64,000 bases of DNA, from NCBI RefSeq assembly GCF_027257935.1, contig NZ_JANZKW010000003.1:1-64000 (forward strand), read 5' to 3'. The DNA comes from Chitinimonas sp. BJYL2. Lineage in GTDB: Bacteria > Pseudomonadota > Gammaproteobacteria > Burkholderiales > Chitinimonadaceae. Both the position numbers and the translations under genes were made by a program. Positions 17,789-30,712 of this stretch are shown here, piece after piece; the stretch's first letter is position 1; every line of letters begins with the position of its first letter. The notes below the pieces were generated by a model, which was not told where the DNA came from, ran no database searches, and saw only the letters and a list, made by a program, of their open reading frames with translations.

Positions 17789-18337
17789 TCAGTTGCAACT
17801 GCCGTGGCCAGCCAAACGTGCATACATGAAAAAATCGCGTGGTGTGCCGCGTACATGCCGGTAGCTTTTCAGCAAGCCTTCCTGAGCGAACCCCATGCGC
17901 TCTATGCAGCGGCGGGATTTGAGGTTGGATTCCAGTATGGTGGCTTGTACCCGGACAAGGCCAACATCTTGATGAGCCCAGCTCACGATGGCATTGCCTG
18001 CGGCGGTCGCGATGCCCTTGCCCCAGAACGCTGGACTCAAGTCATAAGCGAGTTCAGCCGATTTGTTGACCGGGGCGACGCTATGAAATCCAATGGTGCC
18101 AACCAGTTCATCACCATCTTGCAAGGCGATTGCCAGACGAAGGCGTGAATCGGGTTCGCCATGGGTTTCATTGCCCAGATATCCGCTCAGATCTTCGACG
18201 GTCGGATGATTCCAGCTAGTGTGCTCATACACGGCAGGCTGGTTCAAATAAGCGGCCCATACCGCCAAATCCGAGGCACGTAGCGGTCGGAGATGCACGG
18301 CGTCGTGCGCGATGGCCGGGAGGGAGCGGAAATGCAT
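17789..18337 (-). CDS. GNAT-family N-acetyltransferase (RimJ/RimL-like)
   Basis: A 182-residue acetyltransferase of the RimJ/RimL type. It has the opening VHLRPLRASDLAVWAAYLN, a beta-4 LVGTIGFHSV, the acetyl-CoA loop LSPAFWGKGIATAAG (in place of the Q/RxxGxG/A consensus) and the closing RCIERMGFAQEGLLKSYRHVRG. RimJ/L enzymes acetylate ribosomal protein N-termini or small molecules; the substrate here is unknown. Confidence 0.88.
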   Translation of the reverse strand: MHFRSLPAIAHDAVHLRPLRASDLAVWAAYLNQPAVYEHTSWNHPTVEDLSGYLGNETHGEPDSRLRLAIALQDGDELVGTIGFHSVAPVNKSAELAYDLSPAFWGKGIATAAGNAIVSWAHQDVGLVRVQATILESNLKSRRCIERMGFAQEGLLKSYRHVRGTPRDFFMYARLAGHGSCN

Positions 18338-18415
18338 ATTGCACCTGAGGCGAGATGGAGTGGGACCGCGTCGCTAGACTGATCACCAGGCCGGAGACAA
18401 ACGCCCTGCCCGGTA

Positions 18416-19177
18416 TCAGTCGGACCGGTGGATGGCCAAGGGGCCGGCAGCCTGACACACCGGCATCATCTCGATCACATTGATATTCACATGAGGTGGC
18501 AGTTGCGCCAGCCAGACCACCGTCTCGGCAATGTCCTCGGGAGTGAGTGGTGTGGTGCCCTTGTAGACGGTCTGCGCCTTGGTCTCATCACCCTTGAAGC
18601 GCACTTGCGAGAATTCGCTGCCGCCTGCCAGACCCGGTTCAATGCAGCTGACGCGCACGGCCGTTCCCAGCAGGTCGGATTTGAGGTTGAGGCTGAACTG
18701 GTGGACAAAAGCCTTGGTCGCGCCATAGGCGTTTCCACCGGGGTAGGCGTAATCGCCGGCAATCGAACCGATATTGATGATCAGGCCGCGATTGCGCGCC
18801 ACCATGCCGGGCAGGATGGTACGTGTGACCGCCACGAGGCCCAAGCAGTTGGTATTGATCATCGTCTGCCAGTCGCCCAGGTCGGCCTGATGCGCAGGCG
18901 CCAGGCCCAGCGCCAAGCCGGCGTTGTTGACGAGCAGGTCGATGGCCTGCCATTCGCCCGGCAAGTCAGCCAGCGTGGTCGCCACGGCGTCGAGCTGGCT
19001 GACGTCCAGTCCCCGTACCAGCACCTTGCCTGGAAACTCGGCGGCCAGTGCGTCCAGCCGATCAAGGCGGCGCGCGGCAGCAATGACGTGCCAGCCCTCG
19101 GCGAGCAGGCGGCGGGCAATGGCGAGGCCAAAACCGGCGCTGGCGCCGGTGACGAGAGCGATGCGGGGTGCGTGCAT
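18416..19177 (-). CDS. YdfG-like short-chain dehydrogenase/reductase
   Basis: A 253-residue NADP-dependent SDR with the cofactor motif TGASAGFG, the NNAG motif, catalytic S/Y/K in the pattern IGSIAGDYAYPGGNAYGATK, and the YdfG-family ending LPPHVNINVIEMMPVCQ. YdfG of E. coli oxidises 3-hydroxy acids such as L-allo-threonine and reduces malonic semialdehyde. A GGAAAG site 8 bases before ATG 19177 favours this over the TTG at 19204, which would overlap the dapE stop. It is probably in the dapE transcription unit. Confidence 0.9.
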   Translation of the reverse strand: MHAPRIALVTGASAGFGLAIARRLLAEGWHVIAAARRLDRLDALAAEFPGKVLVRGLDVSQLDAVATTLADLPGEWQAIDLLVNNAGLALGLAPAHQADLGDWQTMINTNCLGLVAVTRTILPGMVARNRGLIINIGSIAGDYAYPGGNAYGATKAFVHQFSLNLKSDLLGTAVRVSCIEPGLAGGSEFSQVRFKGDETKAQTVYKGTTPLTPEDIAETVVWLAQLPPHVNINVIEMMPVCQAAGPLAIHRSD

Positions 19178-19200
19178 GGGTCTTTCCGTGGCTTGGGTGT

Positions 19201-21850
<2,650 letters not shown>

Positions 21851-21897
21851 TGCGGCGGCCCGTCTTGGGGTTGGGATAGGTGCCTGAAGTTTAGCAC

Positions 21898-21931
21898 GCA
21901 CAAAAAACAAACCCGCCATGGCGGCGGGTTT
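21898..21931 (-). terminator. Intrinsic terminator after fadD
   Basis: On the minus strand, stem AAACCCGCC/GGCGGGTTT with a 5-base loop followed by TGTTTTTTGTG. It closes the fadD transcript upstream of pilU. Confidence 0.9.
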
Positions 21932-21968
21932 GCGGAGGATTGCCGACCGGCGTGTGCCGGCTGGCGAG

Positions 21969-23657
21969 TTACTTGGACTTGGCCAATTCTTCATCGCGCA
22001 GGGCGCGGCGGAGGATTTTGCCCACGTTGGTCTTGGGCAGCTCGGCACGGAACTCGATGAACTTGGGCACCTTGTAGCCGGTCATGTTCTTCTTGCAGTG
22101 CTCAAGCAGATCGGATTCGGTCAGCGCCGGGTCTTTCTTGACCACGAAGATCTTCACGACTTCGCCGGACTTGTCGTCGGGCACGCCGATACAGGCGACT
22201 TCCAGCACGCCAGCGTGCATGGCGACCACGTCCTCCACCTCGTTCGGGTACACATTGAAGCCCGAGACCAGCACCATGTCCTTCTTGCGGTCGACCAGCT
22301 TCACGAAGCCGTCCGGATGGACGATGGCCATGTCGCCTGTAGCCAGCCAGCCATCGGCATCGATGGACTTGGCGGTTTCTTCAGGGCGGTTCCAGTAACC
22401 CTTCATGACCTGTGGGCCTTTGATCCACAGCTCGCCCGGTTCCTCGAAACCCAGTTCCTTGCCATCGGCATCGCGGATCTGGATGTCGGTGGAGGGAACG
22501 GGCAGGCCGATCGAACCGTTGTACTCCTTCAGGTTCATCGGGTTGATACAGGCGGCCGGCGAGGTTTCGGTCAGGCCGTAGGCTTCGATCAGCGGCACGC
22601 CGGTCATCTGCTTGAACTTCTCTGCTACGGCACGTTGAACGGCCATGCCGCCGCCCAGCGCCAACTTCCAGGTGGCAAAGTTGAGCTTGGGGAAGTCCGG
22701 ATTGTTCAGCAGCGCATTGAACAGGGTGTTCACGCCGGTCATGCAGGTGATCGGGAACTTGCCAAGTTCCTGCACGAAGGCGGGGATGTCACGCGGGTTG
22801 GTGATCAGCACATTCAGGCCGCCGATCTTGCTGAACACCATGCAGTTCGCGGTCAGGCAGAAGATATGGTACAGCGGCAAGGCGCAGACGATGACCTCTT
22901 CGCCCTCCTTGACCAGTGGCTTGAGCCAAGCGTGGGCCTGCTGCATGTTGGCGATGATGTTGCGGTGGGTCAGCATGGCGCCTTTGGAGACACCTGTGGT
23001 GCCGCCGGTGTACTGCAGGAAGGCGATATCGTCGTGGCCGACCGGTACTTTCTTGAGTTCGTGGCGCTTGCCGATGGCCAGCACGCCATTGAAGCTGACG
23101 GCTTGCGGCAGATTGTAGGCCGGCACCATTTTCTTCAGGTGCTTGAGCAGCAGGCTGATGATGGTGCCCTTGAAGCCGAGCAGGTCACCCATTTCGGTCA
23201 CGATCACGTTCTTGACCGGGGTCTTGTTGATGACCTCGGCCAGCACATGGGCAAAGTTCGCCAGAATGATGATGGTGGTAGCGCCGGAGTCCTTGAGCTG
23301 GTGTTCCAGCTCGCGCGGCGTGTACAGCGGGTTCACGTTCACCACGGTGAGGCCGGCGCGCAGTGCGCCGAACACGGCCACGGGGTACTGCAGCAGATTG
23401 GGCATCATGATGGCGACACGCTCGCCCTTGCCCAGCTTGAGTTCGTGCTGCAGATAGGCGCCGAGATCACGAGAGGCGTCGTCGATCTCGCCGTAGCTCA
23501 TGGTGCGGGCGGCAAACTTGATCGAATTGGCAAAGGCCGGGCGATCACGGAACTTGCGTGCGCTGGTTTCGAAAACCTCAGCGGCTGACTGGAACTCGTT
23601 GACGTCAATGTCGGCGGCCACGCCGGGCTGATACTGGTTCAACCAGATTCTTTCCAT
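21969..23657 (-). CDS. fadD: Long-chain fatty-acid-CoA ligase
   Basis: A 562-residue adenylate-forming enzyme that activates long-chain fatty acids for beta-oxidation and takes part in their uptake. It has the AMP-binding motif YTGGTTGVSKGAMLTH, the AYGLTETSP motif and the C-terminal hinge GDMAIVHPDGFVKLVDRKKD. Length fits E. coli FadD (561). The start at 23657 has GGAG 10-13 bases upstream; an in-frame start at 23774 is rejected. It is monocistronic. A related medium-chain enzyme is a lesser possibility. Confidence 0.95.
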   Translation of the reverse strand: MERIWLNQYQPGVAADIDVNEFQSAAEVFETSARKFRDRPAFANSIKFAARTMSYGEIDDASRDLGAYLQHELKLGKGERVAIMMPNLLQYPVAVFGALRAGLTVVNVNPLYTPRELEHQLKDSGATTIIILANFAHVLAEVINKTPVKNVIVTEMGDLLGFKGTIISLLLKHLKKMVPAYNLPQAVSFNGVLAIGKRHELKKVPVGHDDIAFLQYTGGTTGVSKGAMLTHRNIIANMQQAHAWLKPLVKEGEEVIVCALPLYHIFCLTANCMVFSKIGGLNVLITNPRDIPAFVQELGKFPITCMTGVNTLFNALLNNPDFPKLNFATWKLALGGGMAVQRAVAEKFKQMTGVPLIEAYGLTETSPAACINPMNLKEYNGSIGLPVPSTDIQIRDADGKELGFEEPGELWIKGPQVMKGYWNRPEETAKSIDADGWLATGDMAIVHPDGFVKLVDRKKDMVLVSGFNVYPNEVEDVVAMHAGVLEVACIGVPDDKSGEVVKIFVVKKDPALTESDLLEHCKKNMTGYKVPKFIEFRAELPKTNVGKILRRALRDEELAKSK

Positions 23658-23878
23658 CTTTGCTGTCTCCGTGTCTGCTGTATCTGTACGCTGCCACTGA
23701 CGGGCAGGAGGGGCGTCGCATCGCGCCACTGCCGGGCACTGTACCGGAATAGACGAATCCAAGCCAAGACCCAACCAAGCAATCGCTCGATCTGGTGTAA
23801 AATCGCCCCAAAACCCCCTGCGTGATGGTTGCCCGTGCGTGATATCCCGCCTTTCGGCGTATCAAAGCAGGATTCGAC

Positions 23879-23908
23879 TTGTTCATAAGTGACCTAAGTC
23901 GCTAAAAT
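23879..23908 (+). promoter_or_regulatory. Candidate promoter of the rimP-nusA-infB operon
   Basis: TTGTTC (23879-23884) and TAAAAT (23903-23908), spacing 18. It lies about 30 bases before the leader hairpin. A second TAAAAT at 23798-23803, in a TGGTGTAAAATCG context, could be another start. The 322-base gap between fadD and rimP holds these and the leader; no metY-like tRNA is seen, unlike E. coli. Confidence 0.42.
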
Positions 23909-23936
23909 AGCGGGGATTTCAGTTCTTGCACCAGAG

Positions 23937-23969
23937 AAGTGGGCTCTTAGTAGCCCACTTTTCTTTTCT
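23937..23969 (+). promoter_or_regulatory. rimP leader hairpin, terminator-like
   Basis: A 9-bp perfect stem (AAGTGGGCT with AGCCCACTT, loop CTTAGT) followed by TTCTTTTC, ending about 10 bases before the rimP ATG. Shape and position match an attenuator in an operon that encodes the elongation factor NusA. It would end transcription before the operon unless read through. Confidence 0.7.
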
Positions 23970-23979
23970 GCGACGCGAT

Positions 23980-24411
23980 ATGGACATCCAGCACCTACTT
24001 GACAACACCCTGCCCGGCCTCGGCTACGAGCTGGTCGATCTTGAACTGGCCCGAAACGGCTTGGTTCGTCTCTTCATCGACAGCCCGAACGGCATCACGC
24101 TCGACGACTGCGTCAAGGTGAGTAACCACCTGACGCACCTGTTTACCGTGGAGAACGTGAGCTACGAGCGCCTGGAGGTGTCCTCGCCCGGGATGGATCG
24201 GCCACTCAAGAAGGAGGCGGACTTCGTTCGCTTCGCGGGTCAGCAGGTCAAGATCAAGTTGCGCGTGCCGCTTGAGGGCGGCCGTAAAACGCTGCAAGGC
24301 GAGTTGCGCGGCGTGGTGGATGGCAAGGTCGAGGTGCTGGTTGCACCTGAACAAATGGTCGCTGTTGCGCTGGCCCAGATCGACAAGGCTCGCCTTGTAC
24401 CGGTGTTCTGA
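23980..24411 (+). CDS. rimP: Ribosome maturation factor RimP
   Basis: A 143-residue factor for 30S subunit assembly. Family marks: [13 protein letters not shown], the [16 protein letters not shown]-like strand and helix, and the [21 protein letters not shown] core. Start ATG 23980 gives the normal N-terminus; the in-frame start at 23926 would include the leader hairpin and is rejected. First gene of the rimP-nusA-infB operon. Confidence 0.96.
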   Translation: MDIQHLLDNTLPGLGYELVDLELARNGLVRLFIDSPNGITLDDCVKVSNHLTHLFTVENVSYERLEVSSPGMDRPLKKEADFVRFAGQQVKIKLRVPLEGGRKTLQGELRGVVDGKVEVLVAPEQMVAVALAQIDKARLVPVF

Positions 24412-24474
24412 GGCGGAGCGATTCCGAGATACAGGGGCGAAGGCCCGAGCGATACGGTTGGAGGTATTCAAGAA

Positions 24475-25977
24475 ATGAGTCGTGAGATTCTGTTGTTGGT
24501 TGATGCATTGGCGCGTGAAAAGAACGTGGCGCCCGATATCGTTTTCGGCGCGCTCGAGCTGGCTCTGGCCTCCGCTACCAAAAAGCGTTACGGCGATGAC
24601 AACATCGATGTACGTGTGACGATCGATCGCCAGACGGGCGATTACGAGAGCTTCCGCCGCTGGGAAGTCGTTGAGGACAACGATCACGAAGAGCCGTCGC
24701 GTCAGTACGCCATGACCGATGTCAATGAAAAAGGCCTGGGCCTGTCGGTGGGTCAGTTTTACGAAGAACCACTGGAGCCGATCGAGTTTGGCCGCATCGG
24801 CGCCCAGACCGCCAAGCAGGTCATCCTGCAGCGTATCCGCGACGCCGAGCGCGAGCAGATCCTGACAGATTTCCTCGATCGCAAGGAACACCTGGTTACC
24901 GGTACCATCAAGCGTATCGAACGCGGCAATGCGATCGTCGAAGTCGGCAAGCTCGAAGCCAAGCTGCCACGCGAGTACATGATCCCCAAGGAAAACCTCC
25001 GGGTTGGCGACCGTGTGCGCGCCTATCTGCTCAAGATCGACCGCGATGCCCGTGGCGCGCAGCTGATCCTCAGCCGCACCGCACCGGACTTCATCGCCAA
25101 GCTGTTCGAGCTGGAAGTGCCTGAAATCGAAGAGGGCGTGATCGAGATCCGCGGCGCGGCGCGCGACCCTGGCGTGCGCGCCAAGATCGCCGTGAAGTCG
25201 AACGACCCGCGCGTTGACCCGCAAGGCACCTGTATCGGCATGCGAGGTTCGCGTGTGCAAGCCGTAACGGGCGAGCTGGCCGGTGAGCGCGTCGATATCG
25301 TGCTGTGGTCGGCCGATCCCGCGCAGTTCGTGCTGGGTGCGTTGGCCCCGGCCGAAGTCCAGAAGATCATGGTCGACGAAGAGAGCCACAGCATGGACGT
25401 GGCGGTTGACGAAGAGAATCTGGCCATGGCGATTGGCCGTGGCGGCCAGAACGTGCGCTTGGCGTCCGAGCTGACCGGCTGGCAGCTCAACATCATGACG
25501 CTGGAGCAGGTTGAGCAGAAGCATGAAGTCGAATACGCCAAGTCGCGCGAGCTGTTCATCGCCTCGCTCGATGTGGATGAAGAAGTCGCTGAAATCCTGG
25601 TGCAGGAAGGTTTCACCACCCTGGAAGAAGTGGCTTACGTTCCGGTTAGCGAGCTGCTGAATATTGACGGCTTCGACGAGGATCTGGTCAACGAACTGCG
25701 CTCACGTGCCCGTGATGCACTGTTGACGCAGGCCATTGCCAAGGAAGAGCAAGTCGAAAGCGATATGGAAGCCTTGCAGAATCTCGACGGCATCACCCCC
25801 GAGATCGCTCGTGCACTCGCGACCAACGGTATTGCTACCCGTGACGACCTGGCTGAGCTGGCTGTCGATGAACTGGTCGAGATGACCGGTATGGACAGCG
25901 ACGCCGCCAAGCAACTGATTATGACCGCACGCGCTCACTGGTTCGAACAGGACCAGGCTACCGAGCAGCAAGGCTGA
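24475..25977 (+). CDS. nusA: Transcription elongation factor NusA
   Basis: A 500-residue RNA polymerase-binding factor for pausing, termination and antitermination. Domains: N-terminal RNAP-binding (1-125), S1 (about 135-200), KH1 and KH2 (about 205-345; [18 protein letters not shown] and [17 protein letters not shown]), and two C-terminal acidic repeats (about 365-495), which proteobacterial NusA has. A GGAGGT ribosome site precedes the ATG. It may regulate its own operon through the leader hairpin. Confidence 0.98.
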   Translation: MSREILLLVDALAREKNVAPDIVFGALELALASATKKRYGDDNIDVRVTIDRQTGDYESFRRWEVVEDNDHEEPSRQYAMTDVNEKGLGLSVGQFYEEPLEPIEFGRIGAQTAKQVILQRIRDAEREQILTDFLDRKEHLVTGTIKRIERGNAIVEVGKLEAKLPREYMIPKENLRVGDRVRAYLLKIDRDARGAQLILSRTAPDFIAKLFELEVPEIEEGVIEIRGAARDPGVRAKIAVKSNDPRVDPQGTCIGMRGSRVQAVTGELAGERVDIVLWSADPAQFVLGALAPAEVQKIMVDEESHSMDVAVDEENLAMAIGRGGQNVRLASELTGWQLNIMTLEQVEQKHEVEYAKSRELFIASLDVDEEVAEILVQEGFTTLEEVAYVPVSELLNIDGFDEDLVNELRSRARDALLTQAIAKEEQVESDMEALQNLDGITPEIARALATNGIATRDDLAELAVDELVEMTGMDSDAAKQLIMTARAHWFEQDQATEQQG

Positions 25978-25994
25978 GGCGGACGGGAGAAGGA

Positions 25995-28772
25995 ATGAGC
26001 CAAATGAATGTAAGTCAATTCGCTGCGGATTTGCGTATGCCGCCGCAGCACCTGCTGGATCAGCTGCGCGCTGCCGGTGTCGAAAAATCCGGTACGGACG
26101 ATCTGCTGACGGAACAGGACAAGACCAAGTTGCTGAGCTATCTGCGCAGCGTGCACGGGTCGGTCATGGACAAGCCCAAGGTGACGCTGGGTCGAAAGCA
26201 GACCACGGAAATCCGCAAGGCGGATGCCAGCGGCAAGAACCGCACGATTCAGGTCGAGGTCAAGAAAAAGCGTGTGGTACTGGCGCCAGAGCTGGCCGCC
26301 ACGGAAGCCGCACTACAGGCAGAGCCCGAGCACGACTTGCCCGAGCCTGACCAGGCACCGGTAGCCGATATCGCACCGGCGCCGGAACCCGAGCTGGTGG
26401 CGGAGCCGGTGGCTGAAGTCGTTGCCGAACCCGTTGTGGAGGTGGTGGCTGAGCCGGTTGTCGACGCGCCCGTTGAGCCCGAGCCTGAAGTGCTTGTTGA
26501 GCCTGAGCCGGCTGCTGAGCCGGAAGAAAAAGCGGTTGCCCGTCCGCAACCCTCGCGCGCCGATATTCTGGGCGTTGCCGAACTGCAGTCCCGTGAATTA
26601 CAGGCCAACCGCCAGCGCGCACTGCTGGAGCGCCAGGCTGCTGACCTGAAGGCCAAGCAAGACCGCGAGGCAGCGCGCAAAGCTGCACAGGAAGCCGCCG
26701 CCAAGGCTGCGGCCGAGGCTGCGGCTGCGCCGAAGAAGCCTGCCAATACCGATCACACCCTGCATCGCGCACCCAGCAAGCCCGGCGAGGCCAAGAAGGA
26801 TGCGACCAAGCCAGCAGCGAACCCAGACCAGAAGCGCGCAGCAGCGACGCAGGATGGCTGGGGCGAAGGCGCCAAACGTCGCGGTGCCGGCCTCAAGACG
26901 CGTGGTGGCGATGCTGCCGCGGGTAATGGCTGGAAGAGCGGCCGCAAGGGTGGCAAGCGTGGCGGTGGCGGCGGCAATGACGACAATTCGCATGGCTTCC
27001 AGGCGCCGACCGAGCCGCTGGTGCGCGAAATCGATGTGCCGGAAACCATCTCCGTGGCCGATCTGGCGCACAAGATGGCCGTCAAGGCGACCGAAGTCAT
27101 CCGTGCCCTGATGAAGATGGGCATGATGGTGACCATCAACCAGGTGCTGGACCAGGAAACGGCCATGATTCTGGTCGAAGAAATGGGCCATGTTGCCAAG
27201 GCGGCCAAGCTGGATGATCCGGAAACCTATCTGGATGGCGCCGGGAAGCAGGAGCATGAGCTGCTGCCGCGTGCACCGGTCGTCACCGTGATGGGTCACG
27301 TCGACCACGGCAAGACCTCGCTGCTGGACTATATCCGTCGCGCCAAGGTGGCGGCGGGCGAAGCCGGCGGCATTACCCAGCATATCGGCGCATATCACGT
27401 CGATACGCCCAAGGGCATGATCACCTTCCTCGACACCCCGGGTCACGAAGCGTTTACCGCCATGCGTGCCCGTGGTGCGAGTGCAACGGACTTGGTGGTG
27501 CTGGTCGTGGCTGCCGACGACGGTGTGATGCCGCAGACGATTGAAGCGATTCACCACGCCAAGGCAGCCAAGGTGCCGATCGTGGTTGCCGTGAACAAGA
27601 TCGATAAACAGGGCGCCAACCCCGAGCGTATCCGCCAGGAACTGGTCAGCCACGAAGTGGTGCCGGAAGACTGGGGTGGCGATGCCCAGTTCATCGAAGT
27701 GTCGGCCAAGATGGGCACGAACATTGATGGTCTGCTCGACGCGATCCTGCTGCAGGCGGAAGTGCTGGAACTGACGGCTGCGACCGATGCGCCCGCCAAG
27801 GGCATCATCATTGAAGCGCGTCTGGACAAGGGCCGCGGCCCCGTTGCGACGATGCTGATCCAGTCCGGTACCCTGCGCAAGGGCGATACCGTGCTGGCCG
27901 GCGCCGTATTCGGCAAGGTCCGCGCCATGCTGGACGAGAACGGCAAGCCGATCGACGAAGCTGGTCCCTCGATTCCGGTCGAGATTCTCGGCCTGTCCGA
28001 AGTGCCGAACGCCGGTGAGGATGCCATGGTGCTGGCTGACGAGAAGAAGGCGCGTGAAATCGCCCTGTTCCGTCAGGGCAAGTTCCGCGATGTGAAGCTG
28101 GCCAAGCAACAAGCGTCCAAGCTCGAAAACATGATGGCCCAGATGACCGAGGGCGAAGTGCAGTCGCTGCCCATCATCATCAAGGCCGATGTGCAAGGTT
28201 CGAGCGAAGCGCTGGCTGCCAGCCTACAGAAGCTTTCGACCAACGAAGTGCGCGTCAACATCCTGCACTCCGCCGTGGGTGGCATCACGGAATCCGACGT
28301 CAACCTGGCGCTGGCTTCCAAGGCGGTGGTGATCGGCTTCAATGTGCGCGCCGATTCGGCTGCGCGCAAGCTGTCCGAGGCCGAGGGTGTGGATCTGCGC
28401 TACTACAACATCATTTACGACGCCGTGGATGAAGTGAAAGCCGCGCTGTCGGGCATGCTGGCACCGGAAAAGAAGGAACAGATCACCGGTATGGTCGAGA
28501 TCCGTCAGGTCTTCACCATCTCGAAGGTCGGTTCGATTGCCGGCTGTCTGGTCCACGAAGGTGTCATTCGTCGTGGCTCGGGTGTACGCCTGCTGCGCAA
28601 CAATGTGGTCATCCACCAGGGCGAGCTCGAAAGCCTCAAGCGTTTCAAGGACGATGCCAAGGAAGTCAAGGCGGGTTTCGAGTGCGGTCTCCAGCTCAAG
28701 AACTACAACGATATCCAGGAAGGCGACATGCTCGAAGCCTTCGAAATCGTTGAGGTGGCACGTACCCTGTGA
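25995..28772 (+). CDS. infB: Translation initiation factor IF-2
   Basis: A 925-residue GTPase that places fMet-tRNA on the ribosome. The N-terminal domain carries an acidic Pro/Glu/Val tandem-repeat linker (about residues 110-180), an Ala/Lys/Glu helical part (about 185-250) and a basic Gly-rich part (about 295-335). The GTPase core has GHVDHGKT at 434-441, DTPGHE and NKID, followed by domains II to IV. Starts 17 bases after nusA. Internal shorter isoforms, known in E. coli, are possible but not shown here. Confidence 0.98.
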   Translation: MSQMNVSQFAADLRMPPQHLLDQLRAAGVEKSGTDDLLTEQDKTKLLSYLRSVHGSVMDKPKVTLGRKQTTEIRKADASGKNRTIQVEVKKKRVVLAPELAATEAALQAEPEHDLPEPDQAPVADIAPAPEPELVAEPVAEVVAEPVVEVVAEPVVDAPVEPEPEVLVEPEPAAEPEEKAVARPQPSRADILGVAELQSRELQANRQRALLERQAADLKAKQDREAARKAAQEAAAKAAAEAAAAPKKPANTDHTLHRAPSKPGEAKKDATKPAANPDQKRAAATQDGWGEGAKRRGAGLKTRGGDAAAGNGWKSGRKGGKRGGGGGNDDNSHGFQAPTEPLVREIDVPETISVADLAHKMAVKATEVIRALMKMGMMVTINQVLDQETAMILVEEMGHVAKAAKLDDPETYLDGAGKQEHELLPRAPVVTVMGHVDHGKTSLLDYIRRAKVAAGEAGGITQHIGAYHVDTPKGMITFLDTPGHEAFTAMRARGASATDLVVLVVAADDGVMPQTIEAIHHAKAAKVPIVVAVNKIDKQGANPERIRQELVSHEVVPEDWGGDAQFIEVSAKMGTNIDGLLDAILLQAEVLELTAATDAPAKGIIIEARLDKGRGPVATMLIQSGTLRKGDTVLAGAVFGKVRAMLDENGKPIDEAGPSIPVEILGLSEVPNAGEDAMVLADEKKAREIALFRQGKFRDVKLAKQQASKLENMMAQMTEGEVQSLPIIIKADVQGSSEALAASLQKLSTNEVRVNILHSAVGGITESDVNLALASKAVVIGFNVRADSAARKLSEAEGVDLRYYNIIYDAVDEVKAALSGMLAPEKKEQITGMVEIRQVFTISKVGSIAGCLVHEGVIRRGSGVRLLRNNVVIHQGELESLKRFKDDAKEVKAGFECGLQLKNYNDIQEGDMLEAFEIVEVARTL

Positions 28773-28920
28773 GGTGTGAGGGGTGAGGCGTGAGGTGTTC
28801 GTCTCGCCCTGATGCATCCGGCGGGCGCAAGGTCTGACGACTTTGCGCCTGTTGTCTTTTTCATGCTTGCTTGGCGGGAGCGAGGTACACCTCACCCCTC
28901 GCGCCGGATACCTCACTCAC
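28769..28920 (+). repeat. GTGAGGN heptamer array with facing inverted copies
   Basis: Four tandem heptamers GTGAGGT, GTGAGGG, GTGAGGC and GTGAGGT run from 28769 to 28796; the infB stop codon is inside the first. About 90 bases on (28887-28920), just before rbfA, lie reverse-complement units ACCTCAC, CCCTCGC and ACCTCAC. The arms could fold into a long imperfect stem around the infB-rbfA spacer. No ORF or promoter is seen between them. Confidence 0.85.
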
Positions 28921-28921
28921 T

Positions 28922-29314
28922 ATGCCCAAAGATTTCACCCGTTCCGACCGCGTGGCGGACCAGATACAACGCGAACTCGCCGAGCTGATCCGGCTTGAAC
29001 TCAAAGACCCGCGTGTGGGTTTTGTGACCCTGACCGGCGTTGAAGTCACGCGCGACATGAGCCACGCCAAAGTCTTTTACACCCTGATGAAGGGCGACGA
29101 GGCCGAGACGCAAGCCACGCTGGATCGTTCTTCTGGTTGGCTGCGCTCGCAGCTGGGTAAGCGCATCAAGCTGTTCAAGATGCCCGAGCTGCACTTCCAC
29201 TACGACCGTTCGGTCGAATATGGCATGTCGCTCGACAAGCTGATCGATCAGGCGATGGAAATGACCGGTTCCGACAAGCCGGCTGACGCAGACGATGCAG
29301 ACAAAGCGGATTAA
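28922..29314 (+). CDS. rbfA: Ribosome-binding factor A
   Basis: A 130-residue KH-type factor for 30S maturation and cold adaptation. Family marks: an N-terminal RSDRVADQIQRELAELI, the strand LKDPRVGFVTLTGVEVTRDM and a central FYDRSVEYG-like HYDRSVEYGMSLDKLI. No strong Shine-Dalgarno is seen before ATG 28922; the repeat arm lies there instead. The last 20 bases overlap the truB start. Confidence 0.95.
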   Translation: MPKDFTRSDRVADQIQRELAELIRLELKDPRVGFVTLTGVEVTRDMSHAKVFYTLMKGDEAETQATLDRSSGWLRSQLGKRIKLFKMPELHFHYDRSVEYGMSLDKLIDQAMEMTGSDKPADADDADKAD

Positions 29315-30227
29315 GCGCCCGGTACACGGGGTGCTGCTGCTCGACAAGCCCTTGGGCTGGTCCAGCAATCAGTCGCTGCAGCGTTGCCGCTGGCTGCTGT
29401 CGGCCGAGAAGGGCGGGCACACTGGCGTGCTTGATCCGCTGGCTACCGGGCTGTTGCCGCTGTGTTTCGGTGATGCAACCAAGTTCGCACAGCGCATGCT
29501 GGATGCCGACAAGCGCTATACCGCCACGGTCCAGCTTGGCGCGACCACAACGACGGGTGATACCGAGGGCGAGGTACTGCTGCGTCGTCCCGTTTCGCTG
29601 GATATGACCGTTCTGGGCCAGATACTTCAGCGCTTTACCGGCGAGATTGACCAGGTGCCGCCCATGTATTCGGCACTCAAGCACGAGGGCAAGGCGCTGT
29701 ATGAATACGCGCGTCAGGGTGAGACAGTGGATCGGCCTGCGCGGCGGGTCACCATCTACGCCATTGACTTGCTCTCCAGCACGGCCGATACGCTGGTGCT
29801 GGATGTGCGCTGCAGCAAGGGCACGTATATCCGCACCCTGGCAGAGGATATCGGCGAGGCGCTGGGGTGCGGTGCGCACCTGATCGCCTTGCGACGTACG
29901 CAGACAGCGGGGTTCTCGCTGGCGGACGCCATGACCGTTGAGGCCTTTGAAGCATTGCCCGAGCGGGATCGCATGGCAAGTCTGTTGCCGGTGGATAGCC
30001 TGCTGCTGGATTTGCCCGAGATCAGGCTGGATGCCGATGCCACTCATCGCGTGCTGCATGGAATGGCAGTGCGTTTTGACGGCAAGCATGAGATAATCCG
30101 CGGCTTGCGTATTTACGGCGACCAAGGTTCGGGTCATCCGGTCTTTCTGGGGCTGGGCGAAATGGACGGGTCCACGCTGCATCCGCGCAGGCTGTGCGCC
30201 GCCGTGATGGGCGCGACAGGCAAGTAA
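29295..30227 (+). CDS. truB: tRNA pseudouridine-55 synthase TruB
   Basis: A 310-residue enzyme that makes pseudouridine 55 in the tRNA T-loop. The catalytic aspartate is D47 in [32 protein letters not shown] and [10 protein letters not shown] follow in the TruB order, with a PUA-like end from about residue 250. The ATG overlaps rbfA by 20 bases, so translation is probably coupled. Confidence 0.97.
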   Translation: MQTKRIKRPVHGVLLLDKPLGWSSNQSLQRCRWLLSAEKGGHTGVLDPLATGLLPLCFGDATKFAQRMLDADKRYTATVQLGATTTTGDTEGEVLLRRPVSLDMTVLGQILQRFTGEIDQVPPMYSALKHEGKALYEYARQGETVDRPARRVTIYAIDLLSSTADTLVLDVRCSKGTYIRTLAEDIGEALGCGAHLIALRRTQTAGFSLADAMTVEAFEALPERDRMASLLPVDSLLLDLPEIRLDADATHRVLHGMAVRFDGKHEIIRGLRIYGDQGSGHPVFLGLGEMDGSTLHPRRLCAAVMGATGK

Positions 30228-30309
30228 AAATAGGAGCCGGGAGGGGTCGCAAGACTCGCCTTGCTCGTCTGCACCGCAAGGTGCTTCATATGTAACGGAG
30301 TTTTACCCC

Positions 30310-30579
30310 ATGGCAGTCAATACCGAACAAAAAGCCGACATCGTCAAGCAATTCCAACGCGCTGCTGGCGATACCGGTTCGACCGAAGTGCAGGTTGCCC
30401 TGCTGACGGCACGTATCAATGACCTGACCGGTCACTTCAAGGCCCACTCCAAGGACAACCACAGCCGTCGCGGTCTCTTGAAGATGGTGAACCAGCGCCG
30501 CAAGCTGCTGACCTACTTCAAGCGCACCAACCTCGAAGGTTACCGTGAGCTGATCGCCAAGCTCGGTCTGCGCAAGTAA
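30310..30579 (+). CDS. rpsO: 30S ribosomal protein S15
   Basis: An 89-residue primary 16S rRNA-binding protein with the family core [22 protein letters not shown] and [20 protein letters not shown]. Length matches E. coli S15. An ACGGAG ribosome site precedes the ATG. In E. coli S15 represses its own translation by a leader pseudoknot; the 82-base leader here was not resolved by eye. Confidence 0.99.
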   Translation: MAVNTEQKADIVKQFQRAAGDTGSTEVQVALLTARINDLTGHFKAHSKDNHSRRGLLKMVNQRRKLLTYFKRTNLEGYRELIAKLGLRK

Positions 30580-30590
30580 GCGTTACCCGA

Positions 30591-30617
30591 AAAGCCGCTG
30601 CCCCGCAGCGGCTTTTT
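30591..30617 (+). terminator. Intrinsic terminator between rpsO and pnp
   Basis: Stem GCCGCTGC/GCAGCGGC, loop CCC, followed by TTTTTG. It begins 12 bases after rpsO. As in E. coli, part of the transcripts probably reads into pnp. Confidence 0.9.
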
Positions 30618-30712
30618 GTCATTTTGGGGCCGCGCCGGCTCCTGCATGCCAAAGGCATCCAAAGCGCCGACCGATAGACGGTCCGGCTCACCGGGCAAGA
30701 ATGAAATTCCGC

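Noticed and set aside
21918-23588. A 556-residue open frame antisense to fadD
   Set aside because: Composition is His/Gln/Val-rich as expected for a shadow frame, and fadD on the other strand is certain.
28769-28796. CRISPR-like array
   Set aside because: Units are contiguous 7-mers without spacers, and no cas genes are present.
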